From contig CANNDF010000004.1 of the NCBI GenBank assembly GCA_947503305.1, positions 411,986 to 475,985 of the forward strand: DNA of 64,000 nt, given 5' to 3'. The notes beneath the pieces were generated by a model. It saw only the letters and a program-made list of their open reading frames with translations. It searched no databases and was not told the DNA's origin. Numbering within the stretch: the first letter of the stretch is position 1; each line of letters opens with the position of its first letter. This DNA is from an uncultured Dokdonia sp. Its GTDB lineage: Bacteria > Bacteroidota > Bacteroidia > Flavobacteriales > Flavobacteriaceae. The position numbers and the translations under genes were made by a program. Of this stretch, positions 50,987 through 59,626 are shown one piece after another.

Positions 50987-52117
50987 TTATAAATCTAACC
51001 ACTGTTTAAAGGCAGCCGCCTTATTTTTTCCTATTACGATATCAATTTCTGATATTGGAAGCACCTGAATTTTAAGTTTACTGTTGCCAAACTTTGTGAT
51101 TTTATCTATTGCAGAGATCGCTACTATAATTTGTCTGTTAGCCCTAAAAAAAGCTTTTTTATCAAGGTAGGTATAGATTTGATCTAAGCTCTCACTAGTA
51201 GTAGAACGCTTTCCATCTTTTCGGACTACATAAGTAATTGTATTATCTACATAAATATATGAGATATCCTCTGTTGCAATAGGTAATAGTTCATTACGTA
51301 CGTACGTAAGTATACGTTGCTTGGCGATTTCTTTTGGAATATCTATCCCTTGATCAGATACTACTTCTGATTCCTGTACCTGTGCATCTTGTACTTTTTT
51401 AAAATCTGATAGATTCTTTTGATAGTTTTCTAAAGATGCATTGAGTTTTGTTAAATTGAGTACACCATCTTCAATTTTTGTACTTTTTAATTCTAATTGA
51501 GTCTCATAATAACTACTTATAAGACGTATACTTCCCAACACAAATACCAGTGTAATAAGAGCAATGATTAAGAAAATAATATAAAGCTGTTGTCGTAATT
51601 TATGAGTAGTGGCTACAACGTTACTTTTATTCACATGGCATGCAATAATCCAGTCAGAGTTTTTGACTGGGGTCATATGGATAATTTCAGATTGTGTACC
51701 TGTAGAGGTATCACTATTAAAAAGCATTGTATACAATGCTTCTCCACTTAGTTCATTTTCTATACCTCCTATAGCATTATTTCCTTGTGGAGCTTCAGTA
51801 CCTACAATAGTTATATCTGGATAACATACAAACCTACCTGACCAATTGATAATAGAATTAAAGATGTTTTTTTCGTCTGTATGATCAATACTACTTTGAA
51901 TACTTTCTATAAGCGCATCTTTTTTCATTCCTGAATTGAGTGCATGCTCACTGGTTTTTGCGAGTAGTCGTGCCTGTTGTTGAGAAGCTTCAATCTCACT
52001 TGATAAAACATTTACGGTACTTAAACGTAAAAAATAGGGAGTCGTAATACTTGCAATAAGGATATAAAGTATAGAAAGACTGATAGCCGTATAAAAATAA
52101 AAGCGATAATGTTTCAT
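50987..52117 (-). CDS. Membrane sensor with LytTR DNA-binding domain
   Basis: A 376-residue one-component regulator. It has a membrane helix near residues 8-28, a periplasmic sensor of about 140 residues with PDC/Cache-like features (IINWSGRFVCYPDITIVG, NSDWIIACHVNKSNVV) and a second helix (LYIIFLIIALITLVFVLGSIRLI). A coiled coil follows (STKIEDGVLNLTKLNASLENYQKNLSDFK), then a C-terminal LytTR domain (DISYIYVDNTITYVVRKDG, KAFFRANRQIIVAISAIDKITKF). It would couple an external small molecule directly to transcription. It is divergent from the OB-fold/YceI/DUF5777 operon, its probable target. Confidence 0.85.
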   Translation of the reverse strand: MKHYRFYFYTAISLSILYILIASITTPYFLRLSTVNVLSSEIEASQQQARLLAKTSEHALNSGMKKDALIESIQSSIDHTDEKNIFNSIINWSGRFVCYPDITIVGTEAPQGNNAIGGIENELSGEALYTMLFNSDTSTGTQSEIIHMTPVKNSDWIIACHVNKSNVVATTHKLRQQLYIIFLIIALITLVFVLGSIRLISSYYETQLELKSTKIEDGVLNLTKLNASLENYQKNLSDFKKVQDAQVQESEVVSDQGIDIPKEIAKQRILTYVRNELLPIATEDISYIYVDNTITYVVRKDGKRSTTSESLDQIYTYLDKKAFFRANRQIIVAISAIDKITKFGNSKLKIQVLPISEIDIVIGKNKAAAFKQWLDL

Positions 52118-52343
52118 TAATAATTCTTGAATTATTGTTAGCTAAAATAAGGCTTTGAATAAGAAGATGCCATTCTTTAAACTTCTCAGATTCCTTTTTA
52201 GCGGTAATTTTTCCGTTTTAGTTAATTTACCTACTTAGAATAGGAGAAAATAAGATGCGTAGTTTACATTTGCTTAATATTTATATGCTTTTATAAACAT
52301 ACTTTATAGGTAGATAGGAGCATTTATAGTACCTTATATAGCT

Positions 52344-52781
52344 TTGAAAACACATAAAATAATTAGAAATAGTAGCATTACTTTTGCATTTCTTTTATGC
52401 ATTGTGATTGGGTATATTGTTTTTAAAGATTATAAAGTTGACATGCGCAAAGCACATACAGAAGTAAGTCTCACGACAAATGAGCTTATAAAACAACTCA
52501 ATAAAGGTGAACGAGAACATCTGGATCAATACATAGAAAAAGCGATTGAAATAAAGGGGACTCTTTATAAGATGACACAAAAGCGTAATACCTACTCCTT
52601 ATTATTAAAAGGGAGTACTTCAGATACATTAGTATTATGTGAAATGCAACAAGATCAAAACCTTCTTATATCAGAATTAAAAATAGGAGAAGAAGTAATT
52701 GTAAAAGGAACACTTAAAGGTTTTTTAATGGATGCAATCTTATTAAATTGCATTGTCTTAGAAAAAGAGATAAATGAATAA
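52344..52781 (+). CDS. Membrane-anchored OB-fold (tRNA_anti-like) protein
   Basis: The 145-residue protein starts at TTG 52344 (KTHKIIRNSSITFAFLLCIVIGYIVF), with one N-terminal membrane anchor. A helical linker is followed by a small OB-type beta barrel (AIEIKGTLYKMTQKRNTYSLLLKG, LKIGEEVIVKGTLKGFLMDAILLNCIVLE), as in the tRNA_anti-like group. Ligand unknown. It overlaps the following YceI gene by 8 bp, so the two are translationally coupled. Confidence 0.75.
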   Translation: MKTHKIIRNSSITFAFLLCIVIGYIVFKDYKVDMRKAHTEVSLTTNELIKQLNKGEREHLDQYIEKAIEIKGTLYKMTQKRNTYSLLLKGSTSDTLVLCEMQQDQNLLISELKIGEEVIVKGTLKGFLMDAILLNCIVLEKEINE

Positions 52782-53325
52782 AACAATACTATTCTTTATT
52801 ACGATTTTTACACTGAGTTATGCAAATGCGCAAGAACAGTATATTACTAGACAAGGTGAAGTGACTTTTTTTTCATATACATCTGTTGAGAATATACAAG
52901 CTTCAAATAACCAAGTGCTTAGTATTATAAACCCGTCTACAAAAGAAGTAGCTGTACAAATACTTATGCGTGCTTTTGTCTTTGAAAAATCATTAATGTA
53001 TGAGCATTTTAATGAAAGTTATATAGAATCAGACCTGTATCGTAAAGCAACATTTGAAGGAGAAATCGTAGATTTTGATCCAGATCTAACCCAAGATCAA
53101 ACCAGAATTATAAAAGGCAAATTCACATTACGTGATATAACTAAAGATATAGAGATTAAAGCAACGATCAAAAAAATAAATGATGGGTATACCATAGGAG
53201 GAACTTTTGAAGTTTTTATAAAAGATTACAATATCAAAGTACCACCTATTTTATCACCCAATATTGCAAAAAATATCCAAGTCTCTTTTAATTTCCAATA
53301 TGCACCCTATGAAAGCCAAAAGTAA
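52774..53325 (+). CDS. YceI-family protein
   Basis: The 183-residue precursor has a signal peptide (MNKTILFFITIFTLSYANAQ) and a YceI-type barrel: YITRQGEVTFFSYTSVENIQASNNQVL, FNESYIESDLYRKATFEGEIV, FTLRDITKDIEIKATI and GTFEVFIKDYNIKVP. It overlaps both neighbours (8 and 17 bp). The third YceI protein in the window. Confidence 0.88.
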   Translation: MNKTILFFITIFTLSYANAQEQYITRQGEVTFFSYTSVENIQASNNQVLSIINPSTKEVAVQILMRAFVFEKSLMYEHFNESYIESDLYRKATFEGEIVDFDPDLTQDQTRIIKGKFTLRDITKDIEIKATIKKINDGYTIGGTFEVFIKDYNIKVPPILSPNIAKNIQVSFNFQYAPYESQK

Positions 53326-54193
53326 CGTTTTGTTCTCAGTATTATTTCTGAGTATGTTATTCCAAGTAAGTGCTCAAAATCTTCTGGATACTTTAGAAGC
53401 AGAAACTCCTGAAGAATCAGAGGTTACAATTGCTACATTTAAAGCCACTCGTATTTCGATAGGACATTCTGTCGAAACTAGAAAAAAAGGCGCATTAGAG
53501 ATTTCATGGATGAACCGATTTTGGAATACTCCCGCCGAGCAAAGTCAAACCTTTGCAGCAGACAAATGGAATAGTAGGATAGGTGTCGAGTATGCACTTT
53601 CTGATCGTTTTACTATAGGCACGGGTTATGAAACGGGATATAAGTCTATTGATTTACTATTAAAATATCGATTATTCCATCAGAAAACCGGGGCAGAAGC
53701 TTTTCCATTTAGTATTACCTTGATGCAAGGCGGTGTATTCAGGGATAAAAGTACGTATAGCTTTATTTCAGATATTGGTTTTGAAGATAAACTAGCCGCT
53801 ACGACTCAAATACTGATAGCCAGAAAATTTACTTCTAATTTTTCATTTCAAATTGCTCCTTCATATATATATAGAGCAGAAGATAATTTACTTGCGTCAG
53901 AAAACCCTCATTATTTTGCTCTAGGTTTTGGAGCCCGTTATAAGGTAGGAAATCATGTCTCTATTGTTTCTGAGTATTATTATATTCCAGATCCATTTTC
54001 ATTTATAGATACATATGGACCATTTAGTCTTGGTGTTAATTGGGAAGTATCTGACTTAATGCTTCAGTTCAAATTGACAAATGCACGCAATTTTGTAGAT
54101 GATAAATACATCACTAAAACAACAAATAATTTTAATTTCAGAAATGGGAATCTACATTTTGGATTCCATGCTACTTATTTTATACAGTTATAA
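53309..54193 (+). CDS. DUF5777-type outer-membrane beta-barrel protein
   Basis: From ATG 53309 (MKAKSNVLFSVLFLSMLFQVSAQ) the 294-residue precursor forms a barrel. It starts with ATFKATRISIGHSVETRKKGALEISWMNRFW and ends DKYITKTTNNFNFRNGNLHFGFHATYFIQL. The early H-S-V-E-T, 'GALE' and late 'R-N-F-V-D' motifs match DUF5777. Such barrels are commonly encoded with YceI and cytochrome genes. It overlaps the YceI gene by 17 bp and is followed by a terminator. Confidence 0.8.
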   Translation: MKAKSNVLFSVLFLSMLFQVSAQNLLDTLEAETPEESEVTIATFKATRISIGHSVETRKKGALEISWMNRFWNTPAEQSQTFAADKWNSRIGVEYALSDRFTIGTGYETGYKSIDLLLKYRLFHQKTGAEAFPFSITLMQGGVFRDKSTYSFISDIGFEDKLAATTQILIARKFTSNFSFQIAPSYIYRAEDNLLASENPHYFALGFGARYKVGNHVSIVSEYYYIPDPFSFIDTYGPFSLGVNWEVSDLMLQFKLTNARNFVDDKYITKTTNNFNFRNGNLHFGFHATYFIQL

Positions 54194-54218
54194 GTAATTC
54201 TTGGAAAACTTAAATAGT

Positions 54219-54250
54219 AATCCTCTTATTTTTTAATAAGGGGATTTTTT
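54219..54250 (+). terminator. Rho-independent terminator
   Basis: AATCCTCTTATT and AATAAGGGGATT pair around a short T-rich loop and lead into a T-run, behind the DUF5777-type gene. Confidence 0.75.
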
Positions 54251-54252
54251 AT

Positions 54253-54266
54253 GCTTTCGCGAAAGC
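54253..54266. repeat. GCTTTCGCGAAAGC palindrome, copy 10
   Basis: A perfect copy in the extended form TATGCTTTCGCGAAAGCGTA, 2 bp after the terminator T-run. Confidence 0.85.
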
Positions 54267-54490
54267 GTACTAACAAACTTTTTATATATAAAATTCATTT
54301 CACTTTATAATTATATAAAATGATAGCATATTCTCCATATTATTTACAAAAACACTGTAACCTTCTTTGTTAATAGGGGTTCCCGTAATTCCTTTTTAAG
54401 CTCTATTTTTCCTCTTCACCTATTATTAATTGTATACAGGGGTATTCTCATGGTTTATTTGCAGTATAAATCATAAAAAAATAAATTATA

Positions 54491-55459
54491 ATGAAAAAGT
54501 TTTTAATACCCCTTTTAGCAGTCTTCATCATCATAGGATGTTCTTCAGATGATGATGCCGTTGTCGCAACAGATAACGATCCAGATATTGATACACCAGA
54601 TGCACCCGTAGGACAAGCTATTATCCGTATATCTGATGTTGATGCAATTGCAGATGAAGTAACTTTAACAAACTTAGGAAATGCTTCTACAGATATAGGA
54701 GATTATTTTCTTTGCCTAGGACCTGGAACCTACGCACAAGTGTCAGGTCTTACTTCTGAAGCAACAACGCTTGCTCCTAATGAAACAATTACCGTATCCT
54801 ATGATGTAAATCCTACCGCAGATGGATTAGGTGTATTTGCTACAAATACTTTTGATTCATCAGATCCTACTGTATTATTAGATTATGTACAATGGGGAGA
54901 TGTAAATCAACCTAGAGTAGATCAAGCAGTAACAGCGGGTCGATGGGATAGTGCAGATAATTTTGTAGGAGATGGCTCTCCTTATGCATTTACAGGAGGA
55001 GCCACTGATGTAGGTTCTACTTTTTGGGTAGGAACTGCAACAAGTAGCATTGTGCGTATATTTCAAGTAGATACAGATACAGATGAGGTAACACTTTTTA
55101 ATTTTGGAAATGCCTCTGTAGATGTAGGAAGTTACTTTTTATGTTTAGGACCAGGAACGTATGCTCAAATCTCAAATATTGCTACAGGTTCTACAACCAT
55201 TGCTCCAGATGGAATGATTACAATTCCTTATGACATGAATCCTGCAAATGATGGTCTAGCAGTATTTTCTACCAATACATTTGGTTCTTCAGATCCGTCA
55301 ATATTACTGGATTATGTACAATGGGGAGCAGAGAGTCAGGCAAGATCAGATCAAGCTGTTGCAGCAGGACGTTGGGATAATGTTGCAAACTTTGTAGCTA
55401 TAGGCTCTCCATATAATTTTACAGGAGGTGCGCAAGACGTAGGCGTAACATTCTGGTAA
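54491..55459 (+). CDS. Lipoprotein with two lamin-tail-like domains
   Basis: The 322-residue precursor has a lipobox (MKKFLIPLLAVFIIIGC) and a long Asp-rich linker (SSDDDAVVATDNDPDIDTPD). Two repeats of about 140 residues follow, each with EVTLTNLGNASTDIGDYFLCLGPGTYAQ, then VFATNTFDSSDPTVLLDYVQWG and QAVTAGRWDSADNFVGDGSPY. The pattern resembles lamin-tail (LTD) immunoglobulin-like domains of surface proteins. The downstream 1301-residue protein carries three more copies, so the pair likely acts together at the cell surface. Confidence 0.8.
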   Translation: MKKFLIPLLAVFIIIGCSSDDDAVVATDNDPDIDTPDAPVGQAIIRISDVDAIADEVTLTNLGNASTDIGDYFLCLGPGTYAQVSGLTSEATTLAPNETITVSYDVNPTADGLGVFATNTFDSSDPTVLLDYVQWGDVNQPRVDQAVTAGRWDSADNFVGDGSPYAFTGGATDVGSTFWVGTATSSIVRIFQVDTDTDEVTLFNFGNASVDVGSYFLCLGPGTYAQISNIATGSTTIAPDGMITIPYDMNPANDGLAVFSTNTFGSSDPSILLDYVQWGAESQARSDQAVAAGRWDNVANFVAIGSPYNFTGGAQDVGVTFW

Positions 55460-55619
55460 TAAAAAATCAAAAGCATAAGTGTTTGCGTTAATTACGTTGG
55501 TTTGTTAACTGCCTGATGGTCTGCTATGACATTGGGCAGTTTTACAAGCCCTTACAAACTACAAATCGCTAGTGTGCTTTTAAAATTTCATATTAAAACT
55601 ATAACTAAAAATTACAAAA

Positions 55620-58600
55620 ATGAGAACAAAATTATTTAAAACATGTCTGTGGCTTGTCATGATTGTATGCTCTATGAGCATGAGTGCACAGGCAGATCCC
55701 ACATTCACAGAAGTAAACACAACAACAGATGCTTTGACCGTCGTTAACCTAGGAGATGCTGATGTTGATCTATCTACCTATTGGGTATGCCTAGGACCTG
55801 GTACTTACCGCCAGATTGGAAGTCTTCCTATTACATTAGGAGATCTAGATTTAAGCCCTAATGAAGCTGTTACATTTACTTATGATCTTATTAATGAAAG
55901 TACAGGTGGACTAGGATTATTTTCTACCAATACATTTGGTTCTTCAGATCCTGCAATTTTAGTAGATTACCTACAATGGGGAGCTGCAAACCAAGCAAGA
56001 GTAGGTCAAGCAGTAACAGCTGGTCGTTGGGATAATGCTGCAAACTTTGTAGACGGCCCTTCACCTTATACGACGGATGTAGGAGGAAGTGCTGCAGCAT
56101 GGAATATTGCTATGGCAGATCCTACATTTACAGTAGTAAACACTACTACGGATGCCTTAACTATTGCTAACTTAGGAGATACAGATGTTGACCTTTCTAC
56201 CTACTGGGTTTGTCTAGGTCCTGGTACCTACAGGCAAATAGGAACGTTACCTATAACATCAGGAGATCTTGATTTAAGTCCTAATGAAGCGGTTACATTT
56301 ACTTATGATCTTATTAATGAGAGTACAGGTGGATTAGGATTATTTTCTACCAATACATTTGGATCTTCAGATCCTACAATCTTAGTAGATTACGTACAAT
56401 GGGGAGCTGCAAACCAAGCAAGAGTTGGCCAAGCAGTAACAGCCGGTCGTTGGGATAATGCTGCAAACTTTGTAGACGGTCCCTCACCATATACGACGGA
56501 TGTAGGAGGAAGTGCTGCAGCATGGAATGTAGCGATGACAGATCCTACATTTACTCTTTTAGATACTACATCTGATGCACTTACAATTACTAATTTAGGA
56601 GATTTAGATGTTGATTTATCTACGTACTGGGTATGTTTAGGTCCTGGCACCTACAGACAGATAGGATCTCTTCCTATAATCGATGGTGACTTTGATTTAA
56701 GTCCTAATGAAGCAGTTACATTTACTTATGATCTTATTAATGAGAGTACAGGTGGATTAGGGTTATTTTCTACCAATACATTTGGGTCTTCAGATCCTAC
56801 AATCTTAGTAGATTATGTGCAATGGGGAGTTGCAAACCAAGCAAGAGTTGGTCAAGCAGTAACAGCAGGACGTTGGGATAGTGCTGCAAATTTTGTAGAT
56901 GGAGATTCTCCATATACGACGGATATAGGAGGAAGTGCTGCAGCATGGAATTCTTGTGAAGCTTTTGCAGGAGAAATTACTTTTGATCCAGTAGGTATTA
57001 ATAATACGACGAGTATTAATGAAGATGGTACGAGTGCTGTAATATGTCTAGATGGAAATGCAGATCCTCTTAATGTTACTGTTGAGCCTGGTGGTGTTGG
57101 AACAAATTCAGGTTTTATCATTACAGATCAGGCTACAGGTGAAATTTTAGGATTACCTATGGCTCCTCCATTTAATCTTGATGGAGCTGGAGTAGGGGTT
57201 TGTGATATATGGTACATACGTTATGAAGATGGCTTACTTGGAAAAGAAGTAGGAAGTAATATAGATGATCTTTTAGGCTGTTTTGATTTATCAGATCCTA
57301 TAGAAGTAATCCGTGAAGAGGCAGATGGAGGAACAGTTGCTATTGATATAGAAGCTACAGGAAACCCTAATAATACAACATCTGTAAGTGCAGATGGCTT
57401 AAGTGCGGTTATATGTGTAGATGGTAATGCAGATCCATTGATTGTTATACATGAGAATGATTCTCCAAACTTATCATACCGTTATGTAATTACAGACAAT
57501 AGTCCTGAGAGTATTATTCTAGCTATTTCTGGATCAAATGCCATTGATCTTGATGGAGCGGGTATTGGTACTTGCCAGATTTGGGGATGGTCATATAGAG
57601 GAACTCCAGACAATGGAGCTGGTTTTATCGGCGGACCACTTGCCGATCTTGATGCTGAGGATTGTTCAGATATTTCTGATAATAGTATAGAAGTAATCCG
57701 TGAAGAAGCAGATGGAGGAACAGTTGCTATTGATATAGAAGCTACAGGAAATCCTAATAATACAACATCTGTAAGTGCAGATGGTTTAAGTGCGGTTATA
57801 TGTGTAGATGGGAACGCAGATCCATTGATTGTTATACATGAGAATGATTCTCCAAACTTATCATACCGTTATGTAATTACAGACAATAGTCCTGAGAGTA
57901 TTATTCTAGCTATTTCTGGATCAAATGCCATTGATCTTGATGGAGCGGGTATTGGTACCTGCCAGATTTGGGGATGGTCATATAGAGGGACTCCAGACAA
58001 TGGAGCTGGTTTTATCGGCGGACCACTTGCCGATCTTGATGCTGAGGATTGTTCAGATATTTCTGATAATAGTATAGAAGTAATCCGTGAAGAGGCAGAT
58101 GGTGGAACAGTTGCTATTGATATAGAAGCTACAGGAAATCCTAATAATACAACATCTGTAAGTGCAGATGGTTTAAGTGCGGTTATATGTGTAGATGGTA
58201 ATGCAGATCCATTGATTGTTATACATGAGAATGATTCTCCAAACTTATCATACCGTTATGTAATTACAGACAATAGTCCTGAGAGTATTATCCTAGCTAT
58301 TTCTGGATCAAATGCCATTGATCTTGATGGAGCGGGTATTGGTACTTGTCAGATTTGGGGATGGTCATATAGAGGGACTCCAGACAATGGAGCTGGTTTT
58401 ATCGGCGGACCACTTGCCGATCTTGATGCTGAGGATTGTTCAGATATTTCTGAGAATAGTATAGAAGTAATCCGTGAAGAAGCAGATGGAGGAACAGTTG
58501 CTATTGATATAGAAGCTACAGGAAATCCTAATAATACAACATCTGTAAGCGCAGATGGTTTAAGTGCGGTTATATGTGTAGATGGGAACGCAGATCCATT

Positions 58601-59525
58601 GATTGTTATACATGAGAATGATTCTCCTAACTTATCATACCGTTATGTAATTACAGACAATAGTCCTGAGAGTATTATTCTAGCTATTTCTGGATCAAAT
58701 GCCATTGATCTTGATGGAGCTGGTATTGGTACCTGCCAGATTTGGGGATGGTCATATAGAGGGACTCCAGATAATGGAGCTGGTTTTATCGGCGGACCAC
58801 TTGCCGATCTTGATGCTGAGGATTGTTCAGATATTTCTGATAATAGTATAGAAGTAATCCGTGAAGAGGCAGATGGTGGAACAGTTGCTATTGATATAGA
58901 AGCTACAGAAGCTATAGGCGAAGAGACGACACTTATTTCTAACGAAACATCAGCAACGATCATTGCTGGTGACGACATTGCAAATCCTATTATTGTTGTA
59001 CATGAGAATGATTCTCCTAATCTATCATATCGTTATGTAATTACAGATAATAGCCCTGAGAGTATTATTCTAGCTATTTCTGGAACTAATGAAATTGACT
59101 TAGATGGAGCAGGTATTGGTACTTGTCAGATTTGGGGATGGTCATATAGAGGAACTCCAGACAATGGAGCTGGTTTTATCGGTGGGCCACTTGCCGATCT
59201 TGATGCCGAAGATTGTTCAGATATTTCTGAGAATAGTATAGAAGTAGTTCGTACAACTACCTTAGCGGTAGAAGATAATCAGATAGACATATCATTACGA
59301 TTATTTCCTAACCCTACAACAGACTTTATAAATATAACAACACAGTCTCGTAATGGATATCAAGCAACTATCTATTCAATTACTGGACAGCAAATAATGA
59401 GTAGAACATTTACAACTAGTGAAAATAGATTAGATGTATCTAGATTTAGTAACGGTATGTATCTACTAGAAATAGTAGATCAAGATACAAATACAAGATC
59501 GATACAGCGATTTATTAAAAACTAG
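55620..59525 (+). CDS. Giant T9SS-secreted repeat protein
   Basis: The 1301-residue precursor has a signal peptide (TCLWLVMIVCSMSMSAQ). Residues ~24-445 are three 141-residue lamin-tail-like repeats. Residues ~446-560 form a diverged module. Then come four nearly identical 129-residue modules (EADGGTVAIDIEATGNPNNTTS, HENDSPNLSYRYVITDNSPESI, GTCQIWGWSYRGTPDNGAG) and a fifth diverged at its start. The C-terminus is a type IX sorting domain (LRLFPNPTTDFINI, SRFSNGMYLLEI). Conserved cysteine pairs (VICVDGNADP, GTCQIWGW) suggest disulfides. It is exported and anchored at the surface, probably as an adhesin or matrix protein. Confidence 0.9.
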   Translation: MRTKLFKTCLWLVMIVCSMSMSAQADPTFTEVNTTTDALTVVNLGDADVDLSTYWVCLGPGTYRQIGSLPITLGDLDLSPNEAVTFTYDLINESTGGLGLFSTNTFGSSDPAILVDYLQWGAANQARVGQAVTAGRWDNAANFVDGPSPYTTDVGGSAAAWNIAMADPTFTVVNTTTDALTIANLGDTDVDLSTYWVCLGPGTYRQIGTLPITSGDLDLSPNEAVTFTYDLINESTGGLGLFSTNTFGSSDPTILVDYVQWGAANQARVGQAVTAGRWDNAANFVDGPSPYTTDVGGSAAAWNVAMTDPTFTLLDTTSDALTITNLGDLDVDLSTYWVCLGPGTYRQIGSLPIIDGDFDLSPNEAVTFTYDLINESTGGLGLFSTNTFGSSDPTILVDYVQWGVANQARVGQAVTAGRWDSAANFVDGDSPYTTDIGGSAAAWNSCEAFAGEITFDPVGINNTTSINEDGTSAVICLDGNADPLNVTVEPGGVGTNSGFIITDQATGEILGLPMAPPFNLDGAGVGVCDIWYIRYEDGLLGKEVGSNIDDLLGCFDLSDPIEVIREEADGGTVAIDIEATGNPNNTTSVSADGLSAVICVDGNADPLIVIHENDSPNLSYRYVITDNSPESIILAISGSNAIDLDGAGIGTCQIWGWSYRGTPDNGAGFIGGPLADLDAEDCSDISDNSIEVIREEADGGTVAIDIEATGNPNNTTSVSADGLSAVICVDGNADPLIVIHENDSPNLSYRYVITDNSPESIILAISGSNAIDLDGAGIGTCQIWGWSYRGTPDNGAGFIGGPLADLDAEDCSDISDNSIEVIREEADGGTVAIDIEATGNPNNTTSVSADGLSAVICVDGNADPLIVIHENDSPNLSYRYVITDNSPESIILAISGSNAIDLDGAGIGTCQIWGWSYRGTPDNGAGFIGGPLADLDAEDCSDISENSIEVIREEADGGTVAIDIEATGNPNNTTSVSADGLSAVICVDGNADPLIVIHENDSPNLSYRYVITDNSPESIILAISGSNAIDLDGAGIGTCQIWGWSYRGTPDNGAGFIGGPLADLDAEDCSDISDNSIEVIREEADGGTVAIDIEATEAIGEETTLISNETSATIIAGDDIANPIIVVHENDSPNLSYRYVITDNSPESIILAISGTNEIDLDGAGIGTCQIWGWSYRGTPDNGAGFIGGPLADLDAEDCSDISENSIEVVRTTTLAVEDNQIDISLRLFPNPTTDFINITTQSRNGYQATIYSITGQQIMSRTFTTSENRLDVSRFSNGMYLLEIVDQDTNTRSIQRFIKN
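55692..56960 (+). repeat. Three 423-bp tandem repeats (lamin-tail-like modules)
   Basis: Units begin at about 55692, 56115 and 56538, with an exact 423-bp (141-codon) period. Blocks such as CTTATTAATGAAAGTACAGG and GATCCTACAATCTTAGTAGA recur with few changes, so the copies are recent but not identical. Confidence 0.85.
57303..59243 (+). repeat. Five 387-bp tandem repeats
   Basis: Units begin at 57303, 57690, 58077, 58464 and 58851, an exact 387-bp (129-codon) period. The first four differ at only scattered third positions (for example GAAACCCT/GAAATCCT, GGTACT/GGTACC). The fifth has a replaced 5' portion and a conserved 3' portion. Confidence 0.92.
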
Positions 59526-59560
59526 ATTAGGTGTAAAATCTTGTTTATGATTGGTTGGGG

Positions 59561-59596
59561 AAAGGTCATCAATTTTATATTGATGGCCTTTTTTAT
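59561..59596 (+). terminator. Rho-independent terminator
   Basis: AAAGGTCATCAAT and ATTGATGGCCTTT pair and lead into a T-run, 36 bp behind the giant repeat protein and ahead of convergent prfC. Confidence 0.85.
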
Positions 59597-59606
59597 TGAT
59601 ATATAC

Positions 59607-59620
59607 GCTTTCGCGAAAGC
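59607..59620. repeat. GCTTTCGCGAAAGC palindrome, copy 11
   Basis: A perfect copy in the form TACGCTTTCGCGAAAGCATA, 7 bp from the end of prfC. Confidence 0.85.
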
Positions 59621-59626
59621 ATATAT

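Noticed and set aside
58643..58978. Antisense open frames in the giant repeat protein
   Set aside because: They recur with the 387-bp and 423-bp periods and are simply the complement of the repeated coding sequence.
57303..59243. CRISPR-like regular repetition
   Set aside because: The 387-bp period is coding, in frame and without spacers; no CRISPR array or cas gene was seen anywhere in the window.
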